NCBI GenBank assembly: GCA_015680905.1
Contig: CM027385.1
Coordinates: 77,397,501 to 77,461,500, forward strand
Direction of reading: 5' to 3'
DNA length: 64,000 bases
Source of the DNA: Coptis chinensis
Taxonomy: Eukaryota; Streptophyta; Magnoliopsida; Ranunculales; Ranunculaceae
In this document: in pieces, positions 22,578 to 35,142 of the stretch
Layout of the letters: every line of letters starts with the position of its first letter
Position numbering within the stretch: position 1 is the first letter of the stretch
The notes under the pieces: model-generated
What the model saw: only the letters and a program-made list of their open reading frames with translations
Told to the model about the DNA's origin: nothing
Database searches by the model: none
Program-made: the position numbers and the translations under genes

Positions 22578-24220
22578 AGCGTGAAATGTGGAGAATAATT
22601 TTGATGTCCATCATCAAAGTTCTGATGTGATGTCTTTTACCCTTTTCTTGGTAGAAAATCTGACCAAGCATCAGAATCCATGTCATCTAGGCCCATTATG
22701 TAGGCCTACATAAAAAGGAATCTAGTACTCGTGATGATCTGGGCTTTGGATTTTATAGAGTGAAATGGTGGGGACCAAACAAGTTGATGGGTGGCATACT
22801 TGTTTGGTGGTGCCAGAATCACAGAAAATGGGAAGAATTAAGAAATAGTGTATGACTTGTTGTTTTCTCATACTTATGAGAATTTTGTTCTTTAGTAACC
22901 TTTAGGTGTCAGCAGAATCTGGTAAGAATCAGTAGCAGAGTACCTTATGTATCTTTGGTTCATGTGAGGAACATGCTTTTGTACATAAAATTATGTAATA
23001 TTGTAGATTATATGAAGCAAAAAAGTTTTTGTAGTATTTCTATTAGCATTTTAGGCTTATCTGGTTGCTACTTGCTAATTTGTTTCCGGCAAATAGAATA
23101 AGGTGTTACTTGTTAGGTACCACGTAGAGCTGATTAAAGGAGAAGAATCAGGTCAGGCTATGTATAATTATCTCAATAAAGCAGATATATGATGAAGACA
23201 ATGACAAAATATAAGTTTAAGACTTAAATTGTCTACTAGCCAGAAGGGAAAAGTTGTTCCTTTGGCTGTGTGATATCATTGGTGAAGAATATAAAAAAAA
23301 ATGTGTTACTCTAATTTATAAAGCATACCAAAGCAACTGTCTAAACTTAGAAACAGTAATAAGATTTTTTATGTACTTCAAGTGCTAATCATGTCTGATT
23401 GTCTCCTGCCAACTAGAAAGAGTGAAGGACCAATATAGAACAGCAGTTACAGAGACAGACAGAATCTTGTGCTTCATAGGCTCCCCTTTTATGTCTTGTA
23501 TGTTGTCATAAGAAACCTAGAAGATGGTTGAGACTTGAGAGAGTTTATTGTATTAATAATTAATTGGACTTGTTACCTCCCCAATGCAACAACTATAAGC
23601 TATGGATGCGGTATTAGTCAGTGGTTTTCTCACTGATTTGGCGTGGAGAATGCAGAGCAAACCATGTAGTAATAGTAAGTCATGACACATGCATTCACAG
23701 GCTTTCTCTTAATGGACATGTTCGTGGGGCAACTTGTATGGTGTCTTGAACAATTTTTTAATTTACCCTTATTAACTTGTTCGTTTGCAACTTTTATATC
23801 TTCTTCGACAGTTACTCAGTTAGGGTATTTGTTGATAAAAAAAAGCACAGTTACGCAAGGCCTGATCACCATAAAATACCTGAAGTTATCATTATCTTAA
23901 TGTGAAGCCTTACCTGACAGTTGGGGCAGAAAGAAAATATTGCTATAACTTAATAATTTTCTAAGCATAGAATATTTTTTTGAAAGCAATTTCAATGGTG
24001 AAGTCCTAAAAAGTTTGTTACAAGTTACTCTACTGGCCTACTCTTATCTCCCGCAATGCGCTTAGCCGGTTACAGGACGCGAAAAAGTCAATATGAAATG
24101 CTCCATGCCTCCATCATCCTATAAAACCCCATATTCCTGTAAAATTCCAGAGTGATTATGTTCTTTAAACGTTTTTCCCTGTCATCCCGATTAGCCCATC
24201 AGAGTTAGGTGGTTCAAATA
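22578..24220. other. Intergenic between the DUF641 gene and transporter copy A
   Basis: Unremarkable AT-rich sequence with no supported gene. A short A-run (gttgataaaaaaaagc, near 23830) downstream of a T-rich stretch might be the tail of an old retroposon, but no target duplication was found. Confidence 0.4.
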
Positions 24221-24607
24221 TGCCTTGGAGATAGACAAACTTGATCAAGAACCAGCCCCATACAACCATACTGAGTTTGTTAAACGTACAGTACTGGATC
24301 AGATAATTAACCATACGAGTCACATAGGTTGTAGGAACTGATACTTTTGCAAGATGGACAAATAAGCTTTTGTGTACACACCCTAATCCAACTCATGTTA
24401 TGCCCAAGGCAAGAAGACTGGAGTCACTATGGAAATGAGATATTTTGCAAGTCTTAACTATTCAAACACGAGAAACAGAAAGAACAAGAAAAAACAGCAC
24501 AGCCGGTTAGTCTCTGGAGATGTATCCAATGTTCATAGTAACAAACACTATAGCCATCATGGCATCGCCCTCTTTACATTTTCAGTCAAAATAGACTCAC
24601 CAGAGGC

Positions 24608-26999
24608 ATGCCTTCGAAGGAAGGAAAAATTCCAGTCCATGTGATCGCTGGGGTCGTGGGGAAATGGAGAGAGACTTATCGATGGATTCCGATCTTTGGT
24701 GGTTTCATTGCATTTGCAATGGCATTTTGTGCTGGTGCCAACAATATCTCTGTTCCAGTTAGCACACCTGCTTATTGATTATGAACTTGTTTTTTTTTTT
24801 AATCAAAGGATACTAGCACTCTAAATTAGAATCATAAAAAAATGATGGCCTACGTTCTGATGATATTTTGTGGTTCATGGACAGTTCTCAACAGTGGTAG
24901 GGTCAGGTACATTGACCCTGATACAAGCTTCAGTAGCGGCTTTTCTGATTTATGTTCCAGGGACAGCCTTTGCGAGCAATAGCAGCCTCGATGTGTTACT
25001 GTCTGATGTATGAAAATTCTGAGATTAATTCTGGAGGCTGAAACTAATATAGTTTTCATGTAACTAGTTTTTGTTGCTTTGTATCATAATGATATTTATA
25101 AATGAGAGAGTTAGGCTGAGTTTCGGTATAGAAGCTAATATATTATATACCTTCATGTTGTCTTGCAGTTTCTTAAAGAAAAACAGCCTAATGAGGGATT
25201 CTTAATGTGGAGTTTGGTAGCTGTCCTCATCACAGCAAGTACTCCATCATTTAATCAAGTTTTAACTTTATATTTTGTTTTTAATTATCTCAATTATATT
25301 TGAAAATGTGATTAAACCTGATTAAGCTGAGGCCACCAGCTTGCTACTTCGTCTGGATCCTACTATCTAGTCAGAACACCAAATCCATTCGCTAGACCAG
25401 GTGGTTGGTTTATATCCCTTTGACATCCAAACTAGGTGTTTGATCGGTTCTCATGATATGTGCGAGTACACAACACAGTTAGGACTGCCAATATACAAAC
25501 AGATAAAGGGCTGTGTCGCTTTGCTCAAAACATCGTTGGGCATTGGCATGAATTGTGGTGCCTCACAAGGCTTCACCCCTTAACTTGTACTAGATTCCAG
25601 AAACTGTGTCGAAGATTGCTGCAAGCCTGCAACGCAATAACTACTTAGAATGATTCAGTATTCTAAATTTTATTTTGGAAATGCAGTTAAAGGGTGTTGA
25701 CACTGCCATTATGCCGTTTTTAATTTGAAATGGCATATACAAGCTCCACCACATTATCTAGATTTGGCTTAGGGTGCCCGTTTTTTTGACATACATGCTA
25801 ATGAGTAGTGACACCATGTTTATTACGTATTATCTAAAGGCTAGTGTTAAATAATCTACTTCATTCTTCTCCCATTTTTTATTTTAGTGACTCATTTGTT
25901 TGTTCGTATCAGCAATTTGGCTTGCAATTGCAACATACTTGGAATTACCAGTATCAGCTCAACAATCAACCCAGGGTGCATTGTTAGGAACCATGCTTGT
26001 TACTGAAGGCATTAGATACTTACCTACATGGAACAAGGTAATAATTATTTACACATTTCTCAAGTTTCGAAGTTGTAATTAAGCATCAATTGTGCAAGGA
26101 ATTAATAACACTGGAATTAGTTGGTTAGGTTCTAGCTCAACACTTTGACAATGTTTCTTAAAGCAGAGTTGCCTTGCTTCATAATTATTAATATTCAAAA
26201 TAAATAGAATATTTGATTGGTAATCAGTATGATATGGTGAAATGTTAGGTGTAGTTTTAATCAATGTTTATGAACACTTTTTTTAACATTATACAACGAA
26301 TTCATGTGTTATATGTGTTAAGCTCACTAGAGAATGAAATGCACAGTTATAGTGAAAAACTGGTCTTATGCAGAATGCAAATCACAATTTCAATGGTGGA
26401 GGTCTCCTTTGGATTTTCCTCGAATGGACGATGGCTCCATTGATTGCTTGTGTAGGGGCATTCTGTTTCTTTAAGCTGTTAAAGCTCATTGTGCTTCGCC
26501 ATGAAAATGCTGAGAAACGAGCCTTCCTTTTTCTTCCTTTTTTTTTGCTTGGTAAGTTTGTATTCATTAAAACTGTAACAGAAGTACAAAAGGGGATGGT
26601 GTATAGGGTGGGCAACATGCTGCCCCCCTATTTCATTCTCTACAAGTCATGTCTATATCATAACCTATTACAAACTCATACAAATCGGAAAAACATTTGG
26701 AATGGAGCTTCCCACTTGTGCAGCCAGGTTGGCCTACCAACAGTGATACACTCCTCATTCTCAGTCAAAGATACTCCCTGTTTGGCCAGCAAGTCCGCCG
26801 TGAAGTTGCCTTCCCTCCAAATGGTTGTAATCCTCCACCTTTGAAGTCCCTCTGTGCATGTTATCCATCTAGGTTGTAGCATCCAAGGAACATCCCCAGT
26901 TGCAAAAGCTCGCGTTGCTGCCTCAGAGTCAGTTTCTTTTTCTTCCTATTTGCTATGGAGCAACAACAGGACTCCTATGTCTCTTTGTCATGTACCAGG
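24608..26999 (+). pseudogene. PiT/PHO4-type transporter copy A, 5' fragment
   Basis: Exons 1-5 of the gene at 42605, in the same order and with the same splice sites: 24608-24757, 24885-25007, 25169-25238, 25913-26037 and 26374-26538 continuing at 26948-26999. The homologous segment runs from 24221 to 27012 including upstream and intron sequence, and differs from copy B by scattered substitutions and small indels. It lacks exons 6-12 because homology stops at 27012, against the stop codon of the opposing kinase. Exon 5 is split by a 397 bp LINE insertion. Codon changes against copy B include Ser to Pro after the start Met and Thr to Ala in the first membrane segment. It cannot make a full transporter. 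Confidence 0.92.
26539..26935 (-). mobile_element. 5'-truncated LINE insertion in copy A exon 5
   Basis: Flanked by a 12-bp target duplication ctttttcttcct (26527-26538, 26936-26947). On the minus strand it encodes a LINE C-terminal RNase H-type end (WREGNFTADLLAKQGV) and finishes in a poly(A) tail, seen as a T-run at 26538-26546. Copy B lacks it, so it arrived after the duplication. Confidence 0.92.
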
Positions 27000-27012
27000 T
27001 TCTTGTTGGTGA

Positions 27013-28039
27013 TCATCTTATCATCACTTGGAATTTCGGCGATGCAAGTTGGTTGGAGAGATCTTCCAAAACTTTTCTCTTTTTAGTCATGTTCCATGTT
27101 GGCTTCAACGATTGCTCTTTATGAAACATAAACCATGGATGACTTAGTACTTCATCCGCAGTTAGCCTTGATGAGACATCCCAAGTAAGCATTCTCCTAA
27201 CGAGATCCCGAGCAGGTCGCGATATGGTGACCCACATACCAGAGTTTAAGTTCAATTTCTTTTTCTTATGTGCCTCACGAAGTTCTTCCATTGAACTCGC
27301 CTCAAATGGTAAGGCCCCAACGAGGAGATAATGCAGGAGGACACCAGCACTCCAGATATCCACCTTCTCAGAATAATCTCCCAAAAGAACTTCTGGGGCA
27401 ACATAAGATCGACTACCAACAAGACCAGACAAGTGATTGCCAGTTGGAATCCACCACGTCGCAAGTCCAAAATCTGCAAGCTTCAACTTTCCTGATGCAG
27501 TGAGCAGGATGTTCTCCGGCTTAATGTCTCGGTGAACCACGCCATTTTCGTGGCAATGCTTAATTACTGATATCAACTCTTTTTAATATAAGAGCTGATT
27601 TGCTTTCTGAACACCACCCCTTCTTGACAACCTTCTCAAACAAATCTCCACCAGAGCATAACTCCATCACAAGATGAAGACAGTCGGCGTCCTCATAAAC
27701 TGCGTTGAGAGTGACTATACCAGGATGGCCAGACAGGTACTGCATTATTTCTATCTCCCTACGAACTCTCTTATCCACATTACGTAGGGTTTTGCAGGCA
27801 AACTCTACTCCGTTTACCTTACTTGTGCACAACCTCACTGAACCATACCCTCCCCTCCCGATTTCACGTCCCAAAACAAAATCTTCTTCAATCTTCTTCT
27901 GTACTCCTATCTTAGGGCCATCATCAACGCACTCTATCTTTCTCTTGAGACCACCCCCAGGACTTCCACGAGATGCATCAACAAAGCCGGCAAATAGATG
28001 AGAAAAAAGGTCGGCACACCCAGCTTCAACTACCGTCAT
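27013..28039 (-). CDS. PEPKR2-like Ser/Thr kinase, one-base frameshift
   Basis: Single-exon kinase of about 340 codons, start ATG at 28039, stop TGA at 27013-27015. Order: KKIEEDFVLGREIGRGGYGS (glycine loop), VEFACKTL (ATP-binding Lys), GHPGIVTLNAVYEDAD, VVHRDIKPENILL (catalytic loop), LADFGLA (Mg-binding DFG), YVAPEVLLGDYSEKVDIWSA and VRRMLTWDVSSRLTADEVL. These are the signatures of the plant PEPKR2 group of the CDPK/SnRK superfamily; no EF-hands. The frame shifts by one base at the A5 run (plus strand 27580-27584) between SESKSALILK and ISVIKHCHENG; an A4 run would keep it open. The stop codon abuts the breakpoint of transporter copy A, so the original 3' end or UTR was probably replaced. 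Family members usually have a longer C-terminal tail. Confidence 0.88.
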
Positions 28040-29435
28040 CTTCCTACTGCAAACTAATGATCTTTCTCCTCTACCTTGAAATATTTTTTCTCTACGTACC
28101 TTAAGTTTTCTGAGATGAGTTTATGATGTTTCAAACAAAAAAACGAGGATGTCACTTGTTAATTTATAGGCACACTCAGCTTGATTCATACGCAAGTAAC
28201 CGCGTTTACGAGTTCGACTTCTAATAGGAGAAGAAACGGTCTTTATTTGAGCCCATCAAGATAATAGCCAGAAAGCCCACTGACATACAAACTCTCTCGA
28301 AAATTGGCTTCAAACACGGCAGATCGTGCTTATAGTTATGCCAAAATCTACTGTTCAATGTTCAATGGTATGAGCAGATTCTGTGGAATTGGAGATTCCT
28401 CCCTTGCTCATACATATTCCATTTCTAAATCTGAACTGATGCTATGAAATATGCAAACAAGGAGATTCAGTTGGATGCCTCCAACGGACAACAGTGACGC
28501 CTACTGGGCCAAAGGGTGAGAAACAACTTGTACAGGCTATTCATGCATACTTATTACAATATGGGCATATAGCTATAAGAATTGGCAACAGACAGACGCA
28601 TATAGTAAAACCTTCATCCTTTCGATGTCTGCTTGGATGTAGTTTTCTTTCTTGATCTTTTGAAACCTATGCCACTCTCCTGTAACCAACAAACCATATC
28701 AAAAATATTTCAATGCAAGAGCGCAGAGTAAAAATCATTTTGGATTTTTTCTTTACTTAAAACTAAGTTTAGTATTTACAGCCGGAGGGGATAATATACT
28801 CCTACCTCTGCCAAACCAAAGAGAACTTTTTCAGCTTTTCAATGGAAGTATTCACTATACAATGTTGGGATTTATATTCACTGTTATATCAACAAAGAGG
28901 CTATACTTTGAAATCTATAGTTTTCATAAGAAACCTCATACCATCTACTCACAAAGTCACAGGAACCTAGTCGCTGAGCTAATCAAGACATCAAGTCAAA
29001 AGAGCAAAAAGCAAATTCAGCATTTTTCACTGACAAACAATAACAAAGTTATTTGAAATATAATTATCTCAAACATCACTAGGTTCATTGTTTAAAACCA
29101 TATGACGGAGAATTCACACATACAAACCCTAATAGCCATGTCATAAAAGAAACAAAAAATAAAATAATCCCAATAATTATCCGAAATCTCTTTATTAAGA
29201 TTCCAAATAAAGTTCATCACTACCATGTCATCATGCCAAAAATGAACACATTTTCGAAGGATCATGCTTGCTTGGATCGACGGTCAAATTCATAAGAAAA
29301 GTCGCCAAAGAATGAAAAAGCCGTGCAAAGCGCATCTCTCATGAATGGAAAATTTTAATGACGGGAGAAGAAAGTAGTATGTTTAAATCAACTGAGGGGT
29401 TACCTAATGTTGGACATCAAAGTAATATATAACAA
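28040..29435. other. Intergenic, kinase upstream region
   Basis: Kinase promoter side followed by sequence without a recognised gene. The left boundary of transporter copy B homology is 29436. Confidence 0.4.
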
Positions 29436-29480
29436 TGCCTTGGAGATAGACAAACTTGATCAAGAACCGCCCATATCTCT

Positions 29481-30094
29481 TGTAAAGGAGGCGTTTTGGT
29501 TTTCCTTAATGTTTTGCGATAGGAGAGGGAAAAGGGTTGAGATTTTCGGAAGGACCGAAGTTAAAAACATGAGCGAGCTGCCTACGTATCCTCTTTTTGG
29601 TTTCTCTTTTCTAGGGGAGAGAGGAATCAGGTCCGACGTAGTTCAAATAGGTGGTATTTATAGGCTTCAGGGAATGTCAAACCGGGGGGCACATGTATCT
29701 CTTGCACACGTGTAAGGTGGAGATTGTGAATGAGTGTTGGGCTGGTTATATTATAAGTCATGTGCTGATTGGGAGTTGGCGCGGTCGCCCCTATTTTCCG
29801 GTGGTGGGAAGTACAAATAAGATTTTGGTAATAATTACCCCTGGTGGTGATCTTGTTCGATCGTTGCCTCTCGGCCATGCGTTAAATGCAAGACATCTTT
29901 ATTCGTACTACCCACCTACGAAAGGAACCGCCACGATCGGTCTTGGAGGTCGATATCCCGAAGTTAAACTTCGCTGCGTACATGTGTATTCACAAGAGAG
30001 CTCGCTCCTGAGATCGGTCTTGGAGGTCGATGTCTGAGTTCGCTTATGCTCCACGCGTGCATGATAACTTTATGAGGATATCACTCCCCTACCA
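29481..30094 (-). repeat. 3' LTR of the Gypsy element
   Basis: 614 bp; plus strand begins TGTAAAGGAGG and ends CACTCCCCTACCA. It aligns end to end with 41655-42262 but carries substitutions and short indels, so the insertion is not very recent. A purine-rich tract (gagagggg on the minus strand, about 30097-30106) adjoins it as expected for the polypurine tract. Confidence 0.9.
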
Positions 30095-30623
30095 CGGCCC
30101 CTCTCGGTAGAGTGTTTATGTCACGGAAACGGGAAGCGTTCTGGCGAAAAAGAGAACGTGTGGAACATGAGCGACCTGTAGTGGACGATCCGACTGGGAT
30201 GGCGCAACTTTTAAATCATGTGGCCTGACAATTTGGCGGGAAAGGGAAGTTGTGGTGTGATGTGCACGTGACAGAATCGTAGCAGTTGAGGAAGAAACGT
30301 GTCAGCGCGTTATACGGAACTGCTGAAAAGACAGTATCTTGGAACACGTGTGCGGGCTAGAGCGTAGGCTGTAATCATAACTTCTTGGTAACTGAAGAGG
30401 CGGTTTATACAAAATCAAATTTGGGAGAATCAAAAAAGGTATGTTGTGTTTGCTTCTTCCACAAAAACGCAAGCTAGGGTTCCTCAGGTGATTGCTTCTA
30501 CTGCTGTTATCTTTCCATTTTCACTTTGCATTCCTCTCTTTGAAGTGCGATTTGTTAAATACGTAGGTCATTGTAAGGTTGTAGAGTTTAAGTTTGAGTA
30601 ATTGATAAAAAAGACTCGTTAGA
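30095..30623. other. Non-coding part of the Gypsy element next to the 3' LTR
   Basis: Between the 3' LTR and the plus-strand antisense ORF. Likely the leader or promoter of the antisense gene; no specific motif identified. Confidence 0.4.
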
Positions 30624-32946
30624 ATGTCTGATTCTGATGATACTCGATCAGAGGAAGTTCGGGAGATATCATTAAGTTGCGGAGAGTATGAGGACGAAAA
30701 GCGCGATAAGAATCGGGCGTTGAGGCTGAGTTGGATGAGGAAACTAGGGTAGATGAGGGTAATACCCGATCTAGGTCAGAAGGTGGCGTGGTCAGTACGT
30801 CAGGTCGAGGGGAGATGTCGTCATCAAGTGATGTGCCCCTTAGAAGTGTAAACCGTCGTGCTGCAAACTCGTTTCCCGAACTGAGGGCAGCGTATGGGAT
30901 CAACGTCCCCGACCTAGAGATATACGAACCACGGTTGAGCAAAAATGTACGGAGTGAGGAGTACAACCCGCCGAATGGTGGAATAATCATCTTTGAGGGC
31001 CAGCTGAGAGCGCATATGCAAATACCGTTCTCGAAACTGGTATGTGACTTCTTGGCCCATTGTTGGAAGTCTCCTTGTCAGTTCGTTGGTAACACCTGGC
31101 GATTGTTTAAGGTGTTTGACCTGTTGAATGCGAGTGGGGAATACGACATAGGGGTGTCCGATATAGTTGAACATTATGTTATAAGGCGATCTGGTAATTT
31201 GAACTTTAGCTTGCAAACGATGACGACGCATTCTGCTGTGATCGACGGTGTGAGCAACGAGGCCTGGACGAAGAGGCCGTTGCTGCTAGTTGGCAACTAC
31301 TGTGCTAACGGGTGTAGGTTGCAAACTAGGATTTGTAACATATCTGGTGGGTAGGAATATTTTTCTGTTGTTGCTTTTCTGAACGATTGACAGGTGTTCT
31401 AACAGGTCTTTGTTTTGTGTTTGCTGTAGATTTTTCTGTGAAGAAGCGAATTGATCGTGGGGAGATAGAGAGGTTCGCACGGCTGACTCGTGAAGAAAAA
31501 CAAGCGAAGTTGCCTAAGGTTGCACACTTCTTTGTGGAAAAGGGTGGGCCTGCGATCCGGGAAAAAAGGAAGGCGCAAAAAGATCGAGCTCGAGGTCTGA
31601 CAAGGGAAAAAATGATGGAGGTGCGAACAAGTGACTTGGTAACGCGAGAAGAGAGGCAACGAGCGCAGGGTGGCGCGAGGCGACCTGTTAGAGGGGGTGC
31701 CTCAGGTGCTGGAGGATCGAGCTTTCGCCCAGAAGGGGGTTCGATCGATGCTCCTGTGGAGTTGGAAACAGTGGTTTTCAACCCTCGTGCAAGGAGCAGG
31801 TCGGAGTGACGAAAGTAGCGCGGCACGCTCTTGGGGAAAGTTCCAGCGGAGGGGGCGGTTCTAATGGTGGCCCGGCTGGGGCTATGGTTTCTCGCCGGAG
31901 TGGGGCGCGACCTGATTAGGTCATGGACTTGGCCACTTTTGGGGCGGGATCTAGTGCGCCTCGACGGGGGCGTGAACCCAGTCCACTGGCGAAAGCGAAG
32001 GCTCCGCGTAAGGCGAGTGGAAAGGTTGTTGTGGTCGCTGACGACCTAGAGGGACAATTTGTGTATCTAGACGAGCATGGGGCGCAACGAACTGTGAAGC
32101 GAAGTGATTGTAGCTTCAGATCGAGTAAGGTATCGGGCTGCATATTAGAACAGATAGCTCTGGATGGCAATCACAAGGAGCTGGATGAGAAAGGACTGGC
32201 TGATAACCTGAAACAAATGGAAATTGTGCAATGCTTGGTACATGTGTTTATCGTCGTTCGATGTAACTGTTCACGTATACACGCTGGTATCTTGTGGCTA
32301 TTAACAAACACTGCGTGTGTTTTTTTGCAGTTGGTAAGTGGGTTTCAGAAATTGAAAGAGATTGCCCAGTTCGCGGAGGTAGATAGAGAAGCGGTGGTGA
32401 AGCTGTCTGATGAGCTGAAAAATGTCCAGGAAGTCTCGAAGATGGAACGCGAGGAACTGGAAGGTCTGAAGAAAGCTCATCAAGCGAATCCGCCAATGGC
32501 TTTGAAAGACACCGGGCGAAGATCTGAGGCAAAAACTACAGGGAGCTGAAGAGAACGTCATGGCAGCGACCGTGGAAATTGGTAGGCTGAACGAGTATGC
32601 GTTACACTGCAAGAAGGTTGCGCAGGACGCTACTAAAGCCTATGACGTTCTGGATGCAGACTTTGTTGAACTGGAGGCAGACTACAATGCTCTGAAGGCG
32701 GATCATGCACGATGTACATCTCACATCGGGGTAGAACAGGTGCCGGGAGAAATTAGTGGCGTTCCTGCTGCTGCAGAGGTCATGCCGGAGATTGCGATTC
32801 CGCGAACTGAAGCTGCTGTGTCTGATGTGCTTATGAGTTTAGACTTGGATGGAGTATCGGTGATGGTGACTGGGAGGGATGCTGAGATTGATGAATCACT
32901 CGTGCCTGGAGAACTAATTGTTGAGCCCAGAGATGGCGATTTGTAA
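30624..32946 (+). CDS. Antisense ORF of the Gypsy element (putative gypsy-type transposon domain)
   Basis: Plus-strand gene opposite to gag-pol. It starts at ATG 30624 (MSDSDDTRSEEV), shifts frame near 30720, and continues with GIIIFEGQLRAHMQIPFSKL, LAHCWKSPCQFVGNTWRLFK, the pattern of the 'putative gypsy type transposon' domain (Pfam PF04195). An intron is likely near 31350-31430 (gtgggtagg to tgctgtag). Then come a basic, charged segment (31430-31809, VKKRIDRGEIERFARLTREE), YLDEHGAQRTVKRSDCSF, a second likely intron near 32239-32330, and coiled coil (LSDELKNVQEVSKMEREELE) to 32946. Such antisense ORFs are known in Tat elements; function is unknown. Frameshifts near 30720, 31810-31920 and 32520 mean it may be decayed. 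Confidence 0.7.
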
Positions 32947-33816
32947 GTTTGTTGTGTTATGCTATCAGCTTATAAGCTGTGATACAATAGAGCTGGTTTC
33001 CTGGGGTAACCTGGGCAGTTCGCCTTCTTATTTGTATGTGCCAGTACTGTGAGTGATCTGGTACCCCGTTCTGTTTTGGGGTACTCATGTGGGGACGAAT
33101 ATTGTTTAGTCGGGTTGGATTTCCTGAGTAGTCTCAGCAACTCGGCTAACTTACTATTTGTCAAGCTTGGTAGGACAGGTCGTTGTTTGTTGGTATGCGA
33201 CGCTTGTTGTTTGTTCCATTATAATGTGTGAGCCGCTTGCTTGATCATAGTTGTTTGTGATTATACTGCGTGTAACAAAGCATGGCGGGTGCATTGCAGT
33301 GACAACTTCCTTGCACATGACTGGTAAGCTTGTATGAGCTGCTTGTTATTAAATTGCTTTCAGCTGCGAGGTGTTGCTCGTAATGAGGCCACCAGTTCGT
33401 TGGACTCTGGTTCGTGAAGTAGGTCGAACCGTGTTGTGTTCAGTGCCGCTAGCGGCAGTGTGCCCTCACGTGCGTGACACATGTAGGGAGACGAGCGGTT
33501 CAAGGAACATAATGATGGCGGGCAGATGGCGTTTGGCGTCTCAAGGTAATTATGAGGCGCTTAGGAAAAGACGTTTCCTATCGAATAAAACTGCTCACCG
33601 AATACCAAAAAAGTATTCGCTCGTCTTCTTGCCTAAGCTTAAGTCTGTCTTCTCGCTTTGCTCTTTTGTTGTGCATCAGCGTCGTTGCTGCTCGTTTAGG
33701 TACGTTCATTCTCCTCTGAGAGTGTTATTTCGTCGAGAAGAGTTTAGAATACAACTGTAGCTTATGTGACAGTACCTTTGTTTGTTAGGTTTTATCATGG
33801 CAAGGTGTCGCGATTC

Positions 33817-34623
33817 ATGAGGGGAGAAGAGAGCATGAGAGAAACGTCTCCTCTGATAATGGAGAGGATGGAGTTTGAACCGCACGTACATGCTGATCGC
33901 GGGAAGAGGAAAGCTACTGCTGTAGAGGCGAAGGGTCATAAACGTCCTAGGAGGGCTGGACGTCCAGCTGGTGGCATTGTGTTTAGGTCGCCGCAGCGGG
34001 GAGGCGACACTGATCGTCACGCTGCGGAGTGTAGCGACCTGAGGCAAGGTCGCCCAGGCGCTGGTGAGAGTTCATCCCCGCGTAGTGGTGATGTGGGGAG
34101 CGAATTCTACTACATGGGGAAGACGGGGAAGAAGCGTATGGTGAAACGCTCAGACTGTAGCTTCCACTCGGCGCCCATAGCGACCAATTGTTCTGAAGGG
34201 ATCGATCTTGGATGGTGATAAAGGCGGGTGAAAGATGAGGACATGGAGACGTTGCTGGGGACGATGGATATGACCGCTTGTTTGGTAAGTTCAAGACACA
34301 CTAGGTTGTTATGTCGGTTACCCAGGCAAACTGATTCTTTGACTTCGTTCGTGCAGTTTCTTGCAGGATATGATAAGTTGAAAGAAGTTGTCCAAAACAC
34401 CGAGACTGACGGTAACCCTCACGTCGAGCTAGGGTGTATGCGAGCTGCATGGGGGGCTGACAAGAGAAAGCTAGAAGGGATGACTACCAAGTACCAGAAC
34501 GCTACAGCGGAAAATGCTGTGTTAGTGACGGACGTGACGGAGCTAGAGAGGGAATTAGCTGTGGTGACTGCTTATGCTAAGAAATGTCAGAAGGTGGCGC
34601 GCAAAGCGAAGAAAGGCGCATAA
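33817..34623 (+). pseudogene. Second, diverged copy of the antisense ORF 3' half
   Basis: Repeats the 3' half of the 30624-32946 gene: YYMGKTGKKRMVKRSDCSFH against YLDEHGAQRTVKRSDCSFRS, then a short intron at the same place (gtaagttcaag to tcgtgcag, 34286-34357), then YDKLKEVVQNTE against FQKLKEIAQFAE and coiled coil (VTELERELAVVTAYAKK). The N-terminal part is a Lys/Arg/Gly-rich segment. Downstream non-coding sequence is also shared (tgagcagttcgcctt near 34890 against tgggcagttcgcctt near 33012). It lacks the PF04195-type domain. Confidence 0.65.
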
Positions 34624-35142
34624 TCGAATCCCCCTCGCTTGCTCCGGACGAAAGTATGACGCCTTGAAGAAAGCTACTGTAGGCGATGAACAAGGGCAGG
34701 GAATGCGTGTGATGCTGAGATCTGCCCGGCATACTGCTTCGACTAGCTCGGCACTAGAAGATAAGCATGTCGTCACTGAGATTTGATGATGCGATCTACT
34801 TTTGTCTTTGTCAGCCAGAAATTGTAAGTGCTGTTTACATTTTCCTCTCTTATATGAGAGTTAACAATATAGCTGTGTCTTCAGGCTTGCCTGAGCAGTT
34901 CGCCTTTTTCATTCAGAGAACTGGTTTCCACGAAAGTGGCAGTTTGATACTGTGTTAATTCTTGTAATGAACACCGATCTGGATTTTCTGGGTAATCCCA
35001 GCAGATCGGTGGATGTAGTTGTTGGGACGAGTGGTCATATAATGTTATTGGTTATGTTCCGCATGCATGTTGTTGTGTACTTATATGTAACTAACGTTCT
35101 GCTTATGATTCTAGAAATATGCATCCTGCCGTTTAGTCGACC

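Noticed and set aside
23682..23900. 72-codon frame followed by an A-run as a retroposon
   Set aside because: No target duplication or LINE motif could be confirmed.
28616..28682. Possible last exon on the minus strand (ESGIGFKRSRKKTTSKQ)
   Set aside because: It has an acceptor-like site and a stop, but no upstream partner exon or family match could be found.
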